Below the pieces are notes generated by a model. That model was not told the DNA's origin. It worked only from the letters and a program-made list of their open reading frames with translations, and did no database searches. A stretch of 64,000 nucleotides of DNA, taken from positions 52,932 through 116,931 of the forward strand of contig JADDOH010010935.1 of the NCBI GenBank assembly GCA_016648135.1, written 5' to 3'. This DNA is from Agrypnia vestita (taxonomy: Eukaryota > Arthropoda > Insecta > Trichoptera > Phryganeidae). Below, in pieces: positions 11,515 to 22,533 of this stretch. The first letter of the stretch is position 1. Each line of letters starts with the position of its first letter. The position numbers and the translations under genes are program-made.

Positions 11515-11870
11515 AGTTTGTTGGTCAGGTTATCTCTCTGACATAGGCCTCCCCTAGTTTTTTCCACTCATCTCTGTCGCGAGCTATTCTTCTCCATCCT
11601 TTTGGTAGGTCATCTTCCCATCTCTTAATTTAACGTCCTTTTTGTCTTTTTCCGTTTCTGGGATACCATTTCATTACGTCTTTCGTCCACTTTTCTCTGC
11701 TTGTTCTCATAACATGACCAGTCCAGTTCCATTTGAGTTTTTTTACTTTTTGTATAACATCGCTAACTTTTGTCTTTTTCCTTATTTTTGTATTCGTCCA
11801 CCTGTCACAAAGCCTTATGTTTAGCATACTCCACTCCATGTTGCGTTGACAAACTACGAGTTTTTTATAT
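11515..11870 (-). pseudogene. 3' coding end of an RTE-like LINE
   Basis: The minus strand encodes a LINE C-terminal segment: LKWNWTGHVMR, then after a stop RWEDDLPKGWRRIARDRDEW and KLGEAYV. The order (W-x-GH-x-MR, then RW-x-DD, then RDR-x-W) is typical of insect RTE-type elements, where it follows the RT domain. One in-frame stop and the missing upstream RT show it is a truncated dead copy. Confidence 0.75.
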
Positions 11871-12097
11871 TATTAATATGAAATATAATAGAAATATACA
11901 TGAATTAACAATAATCTCTTGGCCGCTATTGTAAAACAATGCCGCTTCGTCAGTTTTGCGTTCCGTCTATTTTATGTCTAACTAAATAAACGTCGTTGAG
12001 AATACGTCAGATAAACTTAATTTTGAATTCAAATTTAAAATTCCAATAAATAATATCGATGCACACCAACTTTTCATCGAATTTATGTCAGCATTAA

Positions 12098-12281
12098 GGC
12101 CGGCGCCAAACTGCGCATATCTTTCGCTGCGTCTTTTACTTCGCGTAAAATCGGAAAAGCAAAATCGACCAATCATCCGCGCAGTGTGTTTGATAAGCGC
12201 ACATTGTATGAAAACAAATGTAGCGGTGGTCCGCGACTGAAGACACGCAGGTGAAAAATCGGCGTAGTGTGGTGCCGGCTC
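12098..12281. mobile_element. MITE-like element with GC-rich inverted ends
   Basis: The left end GGCCGGCGCCAAACTGCGC matches the reverse complement of the right end, GAGCCGGCACCACACTACGC, at most positions. The element is 184 bp, GC-rich against its surroundings and non-coding. No clean target duplication is visible, so superfamily is undetermined. Confidence 0.55.
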
Positions 12282-12467
12282 AACTCTATGGGGCGATGAA
12301 GTACCTACCTAGGTAATTCGAATTCGAGTTCGGATTCAATATTTTATGCGCTACATGGCTCCGACAGAGAGATACACTATTTTGTCTACTTTTTAATATC
12401 TCTCTAGAGAAGTGTATAAGAGAAACTGTAATCCAAACAATTGGGACAATATTTTACAAATCAAGTC

Positions 12468-13236
12468 AGATTTTGTTTATGTGGATGACATCAACATTAT
12501 TGGTTGATCACAAAGTGTGATGTTGGACACACTTGTTGAGCTGGAGAGAGCTACTGAGGAAAGAGGACTATGCATCAACTCTAATAAGGCTAAATATTTG
12601 CCTGCCACTTAAACAGTTATGAATAACCAGACCCCAATAACAAACAACATAAGCTCACATACAATAAAGCTCAATAGTGACCAATGCAAACGATACATCA
12701 ACGGGATCAACAATTTTATACATCCCGCATCCCGAATGTTGTCAAGGAAAACAAAAGTTACGATCTATAAGACACTATTACGCTCTATATTAACCAATGG
12801 CTCTGAATGCTGGGTATTGAGTAAAAATGAGGAAATGTCTCACCTAAACAGACTCCAAAGACAGCAAAACAAAATACTAAAAATGGTCTATGATCTGAAA
12901 TACCGGACACAAACTGAAACTGTATACCGTATAACACAACAATTAAACATCGAAAGCATTACAAAAATCGAAACAATTAAAATCATTCACAGACTAGCAA
13001 TTGGCGAAATACAAGACGATGACATAAAATTACATAAAATACACGAAAAACACCCACCCGACACTAAACTGGCTCAAAACTATCACATAACACAAGCCAA
13101 CACAAAAACAGGACAATCCCGACTTATTTGCAACGGATTAAAACTATACAACGACCTACCACAACAGACCAAAAAACTGACCACTGAAAAATTCAAAACA
13201 GATGTGACGAAAATGTTTAAACTCGGCCAACTATAA
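12468..13236 (+). pseudogene. LINE reverse-transcriptase remnant with YVDD box
   Basis: In one frame the sequence encodes FVYVDDINIIG at about 12472-12504 (the catalytic YxDD box), a stop, a helix-like ERATEERGLCINSNKAKY segment, a second stop at about 12610, and then an open frame to 13236. That frame contains the thumb-like segment KVTIYKTLLRSILTNGSECW (about residues 46-65 from 12619) and a C-terminal tail ending GQL. The two stops and the missing upstream palm region show it is dead. The thumb wording is that of RTE-like elements. Confidence 0.75.
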
Positions 13237-13339
13237 AAAAATGACTTTGCATCTAAATTATATTATTGTATTCCTATATTGAATCATGTAAAAATGTTAT
13301 CCATAAACCTTTGAGGTTTCTATTATATTTTAAATAAAT

Positions 13340-13712
13340 AAAAAAAAGAAAGATAAATACTCAGAAAAATATTCGGTCCAGTACAGATATACGGAGTTTA
13401 GAGAATGCAATATAACGAGGAGGTCTACAATACTAACAATGAGCCCAACATAATACAATTTATCAAAATAGGGAGGTTGCGATAGGCAAAGCACGTATAA
13501 AAAATGAGTGAAGAGAGAATGCCGAGAAAGATTCCCCACACAAAGCCCCAAAGAAGACGCAACGTTTCTAGACCCAAACTACGATGGAGTACAGCAAGAC
13601 GTGAAAACAATAAGCATCGGGGATTGGAGGAGTACGTGAATGGATAGAGGAATATTGGTGGAAGCCAAGGTCCTGGGCTGTGAAACCATTGATGATGATG
13701 ATGATTAATGCA
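13340..13712 (+). pseudogene. LINE 3' end with ATG microsatellite tail
   Basis: Frame-shifted pieces encode an RTE-like C-terminus (SEERMPRKI, RPKLRW, then QQDVKTISIGDWR and EEYWWKPRSWAV). It finishes in a GATGATGATGATG tail at about 13692-13707, a common 3' end of such LINEs. At least two frame changes are needed to read it, so it is a degraded fragment. Confidence 0.6.
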
Positions 13713-13844
13713 TAGGAAACATATGGAATAAATTAAAATTACAGTTTTAGTAATAATAAAGTAGAGTCCCCTTATTATAACCCACTGTATGTGTGTTTAT
13801 TTGGTCTCTTCAGAATATACATAAAATTACGTATTTAACTCCAA

Positions 13845-13985
13845 TTGGTTGCGGATATTTTATACGAACCGTATGTTTTTCCGAGAAACGATTCTCGACG
13901 TTTCGTTGAATTCTTATTCAAATTCATCAGGAGGACGACCTTTACCCGCGGAGGTAGAGGGCGGACTGATTAATGCTTATGGGTA
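13845..13985 (-). repeat. Partial copy of the inverted-repeat element, with CTGATGA/GAAA core
   Basis: This is related to 14066-14215. On the minus strand it reads CTGATGA, a hairpin formed by TTTGAAT and ATTCAAC, GAAAC, then a second hairpin CGAGAA / TTCTCG. The sequence ends in the same TATAAAATATCCGCAACC arm. It lies just left of the complete element. Confidence 0.65.
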
Positions 13986-14028
13986 ATCGGGGAATGTTAT
14001 AAATTACTGATGGTAATATTATTAAAGA

Positions 14029-14402
14029 GTTAAGGCTGTTATTACGGTCGTTAAACATATTTAACTATAACTGGTTGCGGATATTTTATACGACCATATG
14101 TTTTTCCGAGAGACAATTCTCGACTTTTCTTTGAATTCTTATTCAACGTCATCAGGAGGACGACTTGTGCCCGCGGAGGTAAAGGGCGGACTGATTAATG
14201 CTTTCGAGGGCGTAAATTATATGTACTTTGTTGTGGAGTGTTCACTTCTCCTACAACAGAGGTCGCCAGTGTGCAATATGTACTAGTTACGTCGGCGGAC
14301 TTTTCTGCGACGTCTTTCAAGGGTTCAATCGTATAAAATATCCGCAACCAGTTACAGTTAAATAAGTCTAATGACCGTCATAACAGCCTTAACTCTTTAA
14401 TA
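14029..14402. mobile_element. Inverted-repeat miniature element with about 70-bp arms
   Basis: The left arm begins TTAAAGAGTTAAGGCTGTTA and continues through GGTTGCGGATATTTTATACGA; the right arm 14328-14402 is its reverse complement with few changes. TA dinucleotides flank both ends, as for a TA-targeting DNA element, but TTAA-type insertion cannot be excluded. The interior carries the minus-strand CTGATGA core at about 14104-14153. A 62-codon frame inside is not a gene. Confidence 0.75.
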
Positions 14403-15404
14403 AAAATACCAATTTATTATATTGACAGTCTAATCGCATTATATGTCAGGTTTCTTATTTCTCAGTTACTTCTGCGTCTAAATTCCTCGCTGAAAGACAA
14501 ATACATTTTTCAGTCCCGAAAATTAGTTTTTTAACTACGCCATAAGAATGATTTAACAGACTTGTAATATTTCCGGTCCCGCGATGTTTACAACCTCTTT
14601 TTAAAAATGTTCTTTCATGTCGCACAATGGCCAAGTACCCTCAGTCTTTCTTCTTCTCCGTCGTCTTCCCTACTTTCCTAATAGAAACCTTTTGTGTTAA
14701 GTTATTTAAGTGTTCGTGCGCCCTCAGCGATTTATGCGTTCCTTCCCCGACTAGCTTAGGGCAGTCTTAATTTCGAAGTCCACGATTTCCGCAACAGCAG
14801 GTCGTACTTTGTATAAATATCCTGTTCAACCCTTTTTAACTCTCAACCTTTTTGATTTACCTCTTTATTATAATGCTCTTCACACTTTTACGTTAGCTAT
14901 TTTAAAATTCACTCTGAAAATATTTGAATACACGTGTTTCAACAATTGTCAGTCTTCATTTGAAAACAGCTGAAAAATTCGTTTTAGTGAGTGAAAAGTA
15001 GTGAAATTAAAGAAAAAATAGGGAGAATTCATTTTTTTTATTTTTTTATTTTTAATTTACAGACTATCGACAGGTCAGAATGACCCTAATGAATAATCCT
15101 TTAGGACAAGGTGATTAGTACAGTTATATTTTACAGTTAAACATTACTTTTTTATACAATATAGTAGATTATGAACGAATTTCACAATCTCCGCACGACA
15201 TAATAGGCACGTAGGCTCCCAGGTCAACCAAGTCAAAAAATGTATACCCGCGTCTTTGTGGCAATATTTTTTTTATTCATTTCAATATAATGCAGCTTGA
15301 TTCCGTTCAATATCATTGAGAGATTTGGCAGATACTTCGTGGTGCAACATTATAATTTAAAATATGTTTTATTTTAACTTTGTAATATACACACAATATG
15401 AGTA
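14403..15404. other. AT-rich stretch without recognised gene
   Basis: No coding frame of note and no element ends were found. Pyrimidine-rich stretches near 14640-14700 and a T-run near 15030-15055 are the only visible structure. Confidence 0.5.
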
Positions 15405-15450
15405 ATTAATTACTACTACTATAGTTTCGAGAGGAGCAGTCCCTCTCATC
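15405..15450 (+). repeat. Conserved 40-bp block shared with 52302-52345
   Basis: TACTATAGTTTCGAGAGGAG continuing CAGTCCCTCTCAT is identical at both places, although the sequences on each side differ. GAGAGG and CCCTCTC can pair around a short loop. In the second copy it sits immediately before a Helitron. Confidence 0.75.
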
Positions 15451-15471
15451 AAAAGGTATAACCTAAATACA

Positions 15472-15812
15472 GAATTTATTAATCTAATCGGTTAGGCCTG
15501 GGGAGCGCGCGGTGGGGAAGTATACTTTTTTTGGCAAAATGCTCTAGAATTGGTTAAGTGGACTAAAAAGGGATATTATTTATAAGTGTGTTTTTAGAAT
15601 TCAAATTTTTTGTTTTTTCAATTTTCATTGTCATTCTTATTGGTCATGGTCATTTCAATCCTAAAAAAATTTAATTCTAAAAACACACTTATAAATAATA
15701 TCTTATTTAAGTCCACTTCACCAATCCTAGAGCTTTTGTCAAAAAATACCCCTCCCCGCCGCATGCCCCCCTGATTACTCTTGTGCCTACCCGATTAGAT
15801 TGATAAATATTC
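15472..15812. repeat. Long inverted repeat, two arms of about 140 bp
   Basis: The left arm (15472 to about 15612) and right arm (about 15662 to 15812) are reverse complements with roughly 80% identity; landmarks are TAATCTAATCGG / CCGATTAGATTGA, GCTCTAGAATTGGT / ACCAATCCTAGAGC and TTATAAGTGTGTTTTTAGAA / its complement. The loop is about 50 bp. The structure would form a long RNA hairpin if transcribed. No transposase or target duplication is seen. Confidence 0.85.
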
Positions 15813-16462
15813 TTGTGTGTGGTGAGGGATAACCACTTATAATCATAAAGTTAGTGTAATCTAATTAAATAACAATGAGAAATGTAATATATTATTATCT
15901 AATATATCAAAATCTTTCTTAATAATACAATAAATAGAATAAGCAGTCAAGTAAACAATAATATAGAATAAGTAGTCAAAAGAGACCAAACTCAATTACA
16001 AAAGTCAATTATACAATAAATGAGAATATGCACACAAGACGCGACCGCAAAACATTCACCATCTTGCAAAATAAATATAACAAAGCAAGTAATTGTTTAG
16101 GTATTTTAATCGATTCAAGAGAAGCACTCGACAGTATCTTCTACGGACAACTCGTATCAGAACCAAAAGAAAACGGGATTGACCAAACGGCCCCAAACGG
16201 GTAAAAAGCCACTCACCGAACATACCTCAAATAGTAAGACCAAATGAATCGCCAAGTAATCCACCAATATGTGAATTTAATCCCCCAAGGTACGGTCCCC
16301 AGATCTCCACCATTTCTCACTTACGTAAATGACACATCTCGACCGAATCCATGGTGAACTAACATTCCACGCAGACGACACTGCACTGTTAGCATATTAT
16401 CCTTCGTGGGCAAAAGTTCACGAATCAGCAAACGGGGATACAAATACATTCGTTAATTTTTA
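15813..16462 (+). pseudogene. LINE reverse-transcriptase remnant (FHADD), copy 1
   Basis: The copy starts at TTCTTGTGTGTGGTGAGG and shares its first 300-400 bp with 47325-47745. Decayed coding pieces include NLIPQGTVPRS (the RT motif-B region) and FHADDTALLAYY at about 16365-16400, the catalytic xxDD box. Several stops and frameshifts separate them, so the copy is dead. Clade is not certain; the wording suggests the jockey/R1 side of the LINEs. Confidence 0.7.
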
Positions 16463-16478
16463 AATAATGGCGATCTTG

Positions 16479-16573
16479 TGTGTATAGTTTTGTGGGATAT
16501 TCTTCCATATATATGTATATGCCGTGTATAAGGTCACATATACACGGCAGAATATCCCAGAAAACTATACACA
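16479..16573. repeat. Foldback structure, about 95 bp
   Basis: TGTGTATAGTTTTGTGGGAT at 16479 pairs with ATCCCAGAAAACTATACACA ending at 16573, with one mismatch. An inner pair GCCGTGTATA (16521) / TATACACGGC (16539) continues the right arm. The left arm carries a 17-nt AT-rich insertion between its two halves. Confidence 0.85.
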
Positions 16574-16807
16574 GAAGATTCTGAACGGCCGTGAAAATCT
16601 AAGGACATTTTTAATGGCGACCTTTCTTTCTGCCTTGGACAAACGTGCACCGGGAAAGGTTGCATATTAGTCAACCACGAGAATAGACTATTTTTTCAAA
16701 AATTTTCCATTTTTATTTTTTAATATGGATGTGAACACGGAATATTGTCACATCAATATTCTTACTATTTTCAAACTAAGTGCTATGAGAATAGGACTAA
16801 CTTGCTG
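16574..16807. other. No feature recognised
   Basis: Non-coding AT-rich sequence between the foldback and the tRNA-like head; nothing identifiable. Confidence 0.4.
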
Positions 16808-16879
16808 GTCTGGAGTGAGCTTCGAACCCGCGACCTTTGAATATAGGCGAGAGTTCTAACCACAAGATCAACAAGCTAC
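16808..16879 (-). repeat. tRNA-like SINE head or tRNA pseudogene
   Basis: On the minus strand it reads GCTTGTTGATCTTGTGGTTA (A-box-like), an anticodon-arm-like region around TCTCGCCTATATTC, and GCGGGTTCGAAGCTC, close to the Pol III B box GGTTCGANNCC. Acceptor-stem pairing is poor and there is no clear T-run, so a functional tRNA is unlikely; a tRNA-derived SINE head is the better reading. Confidence 0.55.
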
Positions 16880-17204
16880 TCTAAAATATTAATAAGTACC
16901 TTAACAAGTGACAATAAAATCTTCTTGTAAAAAATCATCAAATTTTACCAATATTTCTAGCTCCAACAATGTTGTGACCCCTTAGGTATTCACTTTAAAT
17001 TATGAAATAATTTTGATAAAACTAAATTGATTCGGGAGGGTAAGGTACCCAAAGGCTATTATTAAAATTGAATTTTGATCCAATTAAGGATCTGTCAGAA
17101 TTCAAAATTGTATTTGATATAATAATTTTGATGTTTTATAATGTTTATTTTGTTGAATAAGTCGTTACAGCACAGAAGTACACATATGATATTTAAAACG
17201 AGTA

Positions 17205-17930
17205 ATGAAATCGCAGCCAGTATCCCAACATCACAATAATTATAATGATTTCGCTCTCTGTCCGTCAGTCTGTCTATCTGTCCCCGTAACTTCATGTAAC
17301 ATCCGTAATTTCGTTAAAATTCGCGGTTAATAAAACGAAATTAAACGGCCGGAGATGGGGCTTGAACCCTGGACGAGCAAATTCAAACACGGAAACCTAC
17401 TGAAGTTGCCATCACCGCATGTGTGAGACCCTTAAAAAATTGGCTACACATAGAACTTAGCAAAGACGTGAACCATTTGTACCCAAAATAAATTACAGAG
17501 CGCAAAATATATTTTCTTTCAGTCAACTAAGTACTTTATAAATATTTTTCCGCAATCAATGGCATCTATTGTGTGGTGTGGTGCTAGGATATCTGCCTCT
17601 CACCCAGGTGACTCAGGTTCGATTCCTGGTAACGGAATTTTTTTTTCCTCATTGTATTTCGATTTAATATTATTTGTCTAATTAATTTAAAATTTTAATT
17701 ATTTAATTATGTTATCTTGTTTGTTTTACGCATACACAATCGCCATAGTTGCAAGGGTTTAAAATAGTATATGCCATTGACTGACAGCAGGGAAAGTATA
17801 AAAAAGATTTAAAATATTATGATAAAAATCGTTATTACTATTTCATGGGTGTCGGCTATAAATAAGTAAATACTTATTCTTTAGGAACCGGCATGTAAAA
17901 GTACCATCATCTCTGGAGGGTTAAGCAAGT
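17205..17930 (+). repeat. Composite element with two tRNA-like modules, longest copy
   Basis: In order: a leader rich in CTGTCTGTC ending in TAACTTCATGTAACATCCGT; an antisense tRNA-like module whose minus strand shows an A-box-like TGGCAACTTCAGTAGG and the B box GGGTTCAAGCCC (17357-17369); a linker with ACATAGAACTTAGCAAAGAC; a sense tRNA-Glu-like module (17572-17638); and a trailer around ATTACTATTTCATGGGTGTC. An opposed copy lies at 19185-19700; partial copies lie at 4785-5110, 28050-28125 and 43255-43480. The arrangement is seen directly. Whether it is one mobile family or a nested pair of SINEs is inference. Confidence 0.7.
17572..17638 (+). repeat. tRNA-Glu-like module (SINE head or pseudogene)
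   Basis: TGGTGTGGTGCTAGGATATC resembles the D-arm/A-box of tRNA-Glu. The arm CTGC-CTCTCAC-CCAGG places CTC in the anticodon position, and CAGGTTCGATTCCTG is a well-paired T-arm with a consensus B box. A run of eight or more T follows. The acceptor stem does not pair well, so a working tRNA is doubtful. A related module is at 19372-19430 on the other strand. Confidence 0.6.
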
Positions 17931-19184
17931 CTACGTGTTGAGAGTGTAAATATTTTAAATAGTCAATTGAGACTGGTATTAGAACAACTGTGTTTAATAA
18001 TGTATGTATGAGTAAAAATTCAAGTTAATAACTTTTGAATTTTAGTTAACGGTATATAAAAAAAATTGCGCGAGACTTGCAATAGTCGCACATGACGCGT
18101 AACATCTTTTGTCAGTAACGCTCAGTAACATAAAGCTTGCGGCTTGCCATGAATCCAGCGTAAATATGTAATACATCAAAATTTTCTAAATAATTTATTT
18201 ATTCATACTCGCAGAGAAAATATTCAAATCGTGTAAAAAACCCAAAAATGTGGTTTCGAACCAAAAAGATAAGTAGGTAGGTACCATTAAAAGTACGTGT
18301 ATATATAAGTATATAACGCATAAACACCCTCGTACGTATCTATGTGATTTACTCAAGCCTGGGTGTTTTGAGATGTAATTCGCTTCTGTAATTGGGCCTC
18401 CTGGCCTGTTGAAGCATAAACAGATGTAGGTAAAAAAATGTAGATAAACAGTCTTATATTTAATAAGTATATGACAAATAAAAAGCTGTTTTATTGATGT
18501 TTTTCTTAAATAGATATTATTTAATCGCTTCATTTAGTAAATTAGATAAAATTCTTTTACAACCAATTTTTTGTCAGGATCAATAAAATATATTTTTCTT
18601 ACACAGAATAAATCGTAATTAAACATATCTCCTATTTATCGAATTTCACATTTTCTTCTGACGCCTAATGTCAAAGTTGAAGATGCCGAATAAAATTTAA
18701 AAATTTGAATTCGGAATATTTTCATTATTACTGCTTCCTGTTACGCGTTTCCGTTGTCGCTTTCATGAAATTCCCCCCATAAACCGAGAATAAAGATGTT
18801 ATACATCAATAACATAATAATATACAATCCTAAATCAAATTCTTATTTTCAAAATTTTCAATGATGTCGTACGTTTTATACTTTAATAAGGTTTCTTTCA
18901 TATTAAAATTGACAATTTTAAGGGAAATTGACACTTGACTCCGATATAATGAAGCAGTTTCTTTTCAAATTTTCCAACAAAAGAAAGTTTGAGCTACAAA
19001 GTTGGACTTGCTTGGGGTGCGATGAAATAATCATGTCATGCTGGTCTTTCGATTTCACAATAATTCCCAAAATTTTTGATCTTTATTTTTATTTGTCCAG
19101 TAGTTTCACTATTCTTGGATAAATCGATTTTTATTAAATTTTTTATTTTAGTTATTGCCATAATTTATTTCTCAGTTTACGCAT
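17931..19184. other. AT-rich stretch without recognised gene
   Basis: This is the spacer between the two opposed composite elements. Frames at 18195-18533 and 18928-19122 have no recognisable domain. Confidence 0.5.
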
Positions 19185-19700
19185 TTTTTAAAAATAAAAT
19201 TAGCATGTTGTAGCCTAAAGAATAAATATTTACTTGTACACTGACACCCATGAAATAGTTATAACGACTTTTATAATTTATTTTATATTTCCCCTGCCGG
19301 CAGTTAATGGTTCTATTTCAAACCCTGGCGATTGTGCCTGCGTAAAACTAAAACTGAGTAAAAAATATCCGGTACCGGGAATCGAACCCGAGCCTCTTGG
19401 GTGAGAGCCAGGTATGTTGTTAATTGCGGAGAAAATGTTAATTAAGCTAGTGTGATTAAAGAATATATATTTTAGAAAATATATTGTTTCACTATATATT
19501 TTTTTTAGGTACTCTATAATATATTTTTTTTAGGTACAAATGGTTCGCGTCTTTGCTAAGGGTCCCACACAGGAAGCAATAGCAACTTGCGTACGTAAAT
19601 TCGAACGAAATTACGGACGTTACACAAAGTTACAGGGACAGAAAGATAGACGGACAGACAACAAAATTATTATAATTGGAACAAAAATAAGCTTCATCAA
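19185..19700 (-). repeat. Composite tRNA-like element, opposed copy
   Basis: The minus strand matches 17205-17930: leader TAACTTTGTGTAACGTCCGT, CGAACCATTTGTACCT, the tRNA-Glu-like module, and the trailer GACACCCATGAAATAG near 19250 on the plus strand. The antisense tRNA-like module is largely lost. The 61-codon frame at 19540 is a by-product of the leader. Confidence 0.7.
19372..19430 (-). repeat. tRNA-Glu-like module, second copy
   Basis: The minus strand reads CTGGCTCTCACCCAAG, then CTCGGGTTCGATTCCCGGTA, a well-paired T-arm with a perfect B box. CTC again occupies the anticodon position. No T-run terminator follows directly. Confidence 0.55.
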
Positions 19701-19726
19701 TCGAAAAGCGTTCATGACAATATGAA

Positions 19727-19822
19727 TGAATGCGGTGAAGGTAAAAGTGGTGTATCAGGATGGAAGAGTGTTGCGTTCTATCCTATATTCCTACCCCCGC
19801 GGGAAAAAGATGTAATGATAAA
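19727..19822 (+). repeat. LINE 3' terminal fragment, same family as 1690-1797
   Basis: AATGCGGTGAAGGTAAAAGT through TATTCCTACCCCCGCGGG and GTAATGATAA parallels 1690-1785. Only the last 100 bp of the element are present. Confidence 0.65.
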
Positions 19823-20680
19823 CTTATATTAATCACACATATTTATTTTTATATACAAATTATATTTTATTTGGTAATGTAACGCGTCCATTCCTTCTTG
19901 AACGTGTTGATATTTTTATTTAATCACACACGCGTTGATTACACTGATCGCCACGGATTGTTGCTAATCTCGCATCGGTAAAAACGTCAAAATAAAACTA
20001 AACTATGGCCGCGACACATCTCTGCTTTAATCAATACCAAAGTTTTACACTATATTTCAAGTAACTAAACCGAAAATTTCAAATAGAATTATTATAATAA
20101 TTATTAGCAGCTCGATTCTTAACCCCTGTCTTGCAAATAGTGTCTCACAGTGTCCATCAGTACTTCTTAGTGGTTTATCTAAATTTGATGAAACAAAAAA
20201 AAAAATTAGTAGTTCGATAATTTATCTTGTGCTTACTCAAAGCTTTTTTTCAAATTTAGCAAAATGGCGGTCTTTGAAAGCTTAGTTATGAATTTTGAGG
20301 GAAAAAATCACTTATTATTATTATTTATAAAAAAATGTTTAAGTCAAAAAAAATCTTTGATTAAGCACAAGTTTTTAATGCATAAAATTTCATTTAAATC
20401 TGTAGAGTAGTTTATAAAATATCATGGACACCGTTTTTGAAAACGTTATTTTGAAAAAAATGAATTTCAAAGTTTTATACATAAATAATTAATGCAAATA
20501 TAATTTATTCATCCCAGACATTTGTGGTTTGTTCCCGCCGCTTCAAACGTTGAAGCTAATTCCAGAGTATGGTAGTGTTTTCCAGAATGCGGCGGAAGGT
20601 TCTAGAGGTTTCATAGTGACATTACGAGGGATTCCAATCGTGTATAAATTTCTCAGAATTCTATTATCACATAAGAATTT
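19823..20680. other. AT-rich stretch without recognised gene
   Basis: No domain, element end or splice-supported frame was recognised. Confidence 0.5.
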
Positions 20681-21409
20681 ATTTATTTTTTATTTATTTA
20701 TTTATTTAACGCCCTTATGGGCTTTTACAAATGTACAGAATATTTTTTTAAAAAATAACATAAGATAGTTAAAATAATAATACAGTTAAAAGTTGCAATA
20801 ATAATAGTTAAAAGGTAATAATAATAATAATAATAACACAGTTAAAGGTACAAATAATAATAGTTAAAGGTAAAATAGAAAAATTTATTGTCCATTTCCA
20901 TTTCGTTGAGATGTAAACAATTGTATCAGCTTTGTCCTATAAACAGTTATACTATCAGCAAAAATGTCAGCCGCCTCTACATGTTCATTCCCTAATGAGT
21001 GTAATCTGGGAATTACAGAGTTTGCTAATGCATTAGTTCTGACATTTCCACTATAATAGAATAATGCACTGTGTCTTGATGACCTCGATGGAGCTTATAA
21101 GTCGATCAGACTAATAATCTGGGGGCAATCAATCAAACTATTTACGATCGTATAAAGAAATATTAGGTCTGTTACAGTACGTCTCACAGACAAGTTTACA
21201 AGTTGTAAATAACTAAGGAGATATTCATAATTGATATCTTCCAAGCGTATATTTAATTTGTAATTAATAAATCTTAAAAAATTTTTTTGGACTCGTTCAA
21301 TTGCCGTTGAACGATTAACATAGTGAGGCGACCAAATGATCGAGTTATATTCAACCTGAGGTCTGACAAGAGAATAGTTAAAATATAACCATTGTTTAGA
21401 TATTACCAT
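20681..21409 (-). pseudogene. LINE 3' end: RT C-terminus and 3' UTR
   Basis: The minus frame from about 21409 encodes the thumb/C-terminal segment of a non-LTR RT: YNSIIWSPHYVNRSTAIERV and QKNFLRFINYKL. The following 3' UTR ends with GGGCGTT and an (AAAT)n tail, seen as repeated ATTT at 20683-20708. Related 3' ends lie at 23600-23955 and 28681-29060. The RT palm is missing, so this is a 5'-truncated copy of a jockey/CR1-like LINE. Confidence 0.8.
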
Positions 21410-21854
21410 AGTTGAGATTAAACTTACTATAGTTCACGATTATCAGTGATTCAATTCATGGTTCTGTTCTACCAATTCTTCGTGCGTCAGTAAACAATAA
21501 ATCAGAAATGTGCGTGGCGCACTGAGTTCTTGAATGAACATCTGATGGAGGGAGTCTGCTAGGTACCGAAAATAAGCTGCGAACATGACGGAGAGGAGAA
21601 CGGGCTTATACTGGATCATTTATTGATTTAACACGGTCGGGTTTGATGAGCACAAAAAATAACACGGACTTTAAGTCGTAGTTAACGAAACATATTTCGT
21701 CAGGAGAGACTAAAGAAAAAATTATTTATTTTAATTAAAAAATAATATGTTAACTAACAAGAACAAGAAACAGTTTTTTAAATTCTTTGTTTATCCGTCA
21801 ACAATTGATATTTAAAAAGCATTGTAAGTAAATAATATCATATTTAAAATTTTT
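21410..21854. other. No feature recognised
   Basis: AT-rich sequence between a LINE end and a dispersed repeat; nothing identifiable. Confidence 0.45.
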
Positions 21855-22396
21855 AACCCATAAAAACCAAGTTTTTACTATCCTCCCTTTCTTTGTAAAA
21901 TATAACAATAGTTAAAGACGAATTAAAACATATAACATAAAACTAAACTTACAGGAATTTAATATATTTCTAAAATGTCAGATGTTTTGAGATGTCAAGA
22001 TTTTGGTAGATTCAATTATCATCAATATCGTACCTTATGAATTTCCAGCGTCAAATGATTTAGTCGGAATCAAATTTGAGTAATGTAGAATTCTTCAAAC
22101 CTAAGCAGAAATCTAAAAGAAATAAATGATTATTTGATTTCTTCCCAAAATGCCCAATTTTGCTGTCATCTGTGAACCAATTGTTATAAATTTTCGAAAT
22201 TCGTAGTTATGTACCTATTATACCGACGGAGTAATTTAAATTATACTTTAATTATTAATTTTTTGTAACGAAAATTTGATAAATCTTGCCATGAGTCTGC
22301 TTGCAAAGTTTCAGCTCGATTGGATCAAGGGAAAAGGGTTAAGGTCGTCAAGGAAACAAGCAAGCAGACGCCACGAGTTAAAAGAAAGGAAGTAAA
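21855..22396 (+). repeat. TACTCCC-family dispersed element, copy 3
   Basis: It begins with AACCCATAAAAACCAAG and ends with GACGCCACGAGTTAAAAGAA. A central part of about 200 bp (near 22000-22200) differs from the other copies, so it is either a variant or carries an internal replacement. Confidence 0.7.
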
Positions 22397-22533
22397 AATA
22401 AAAAAATCCCGAATTCTAATCAATTTTCTGTATAAATAGTAATAAAATTAATTATACATTTATTAAATAACAAGAATAAGGTTGATATTAAAAAAAATCG
22501 GGAGTTTATAAATGAATTTGTAAGGATTTTAAT

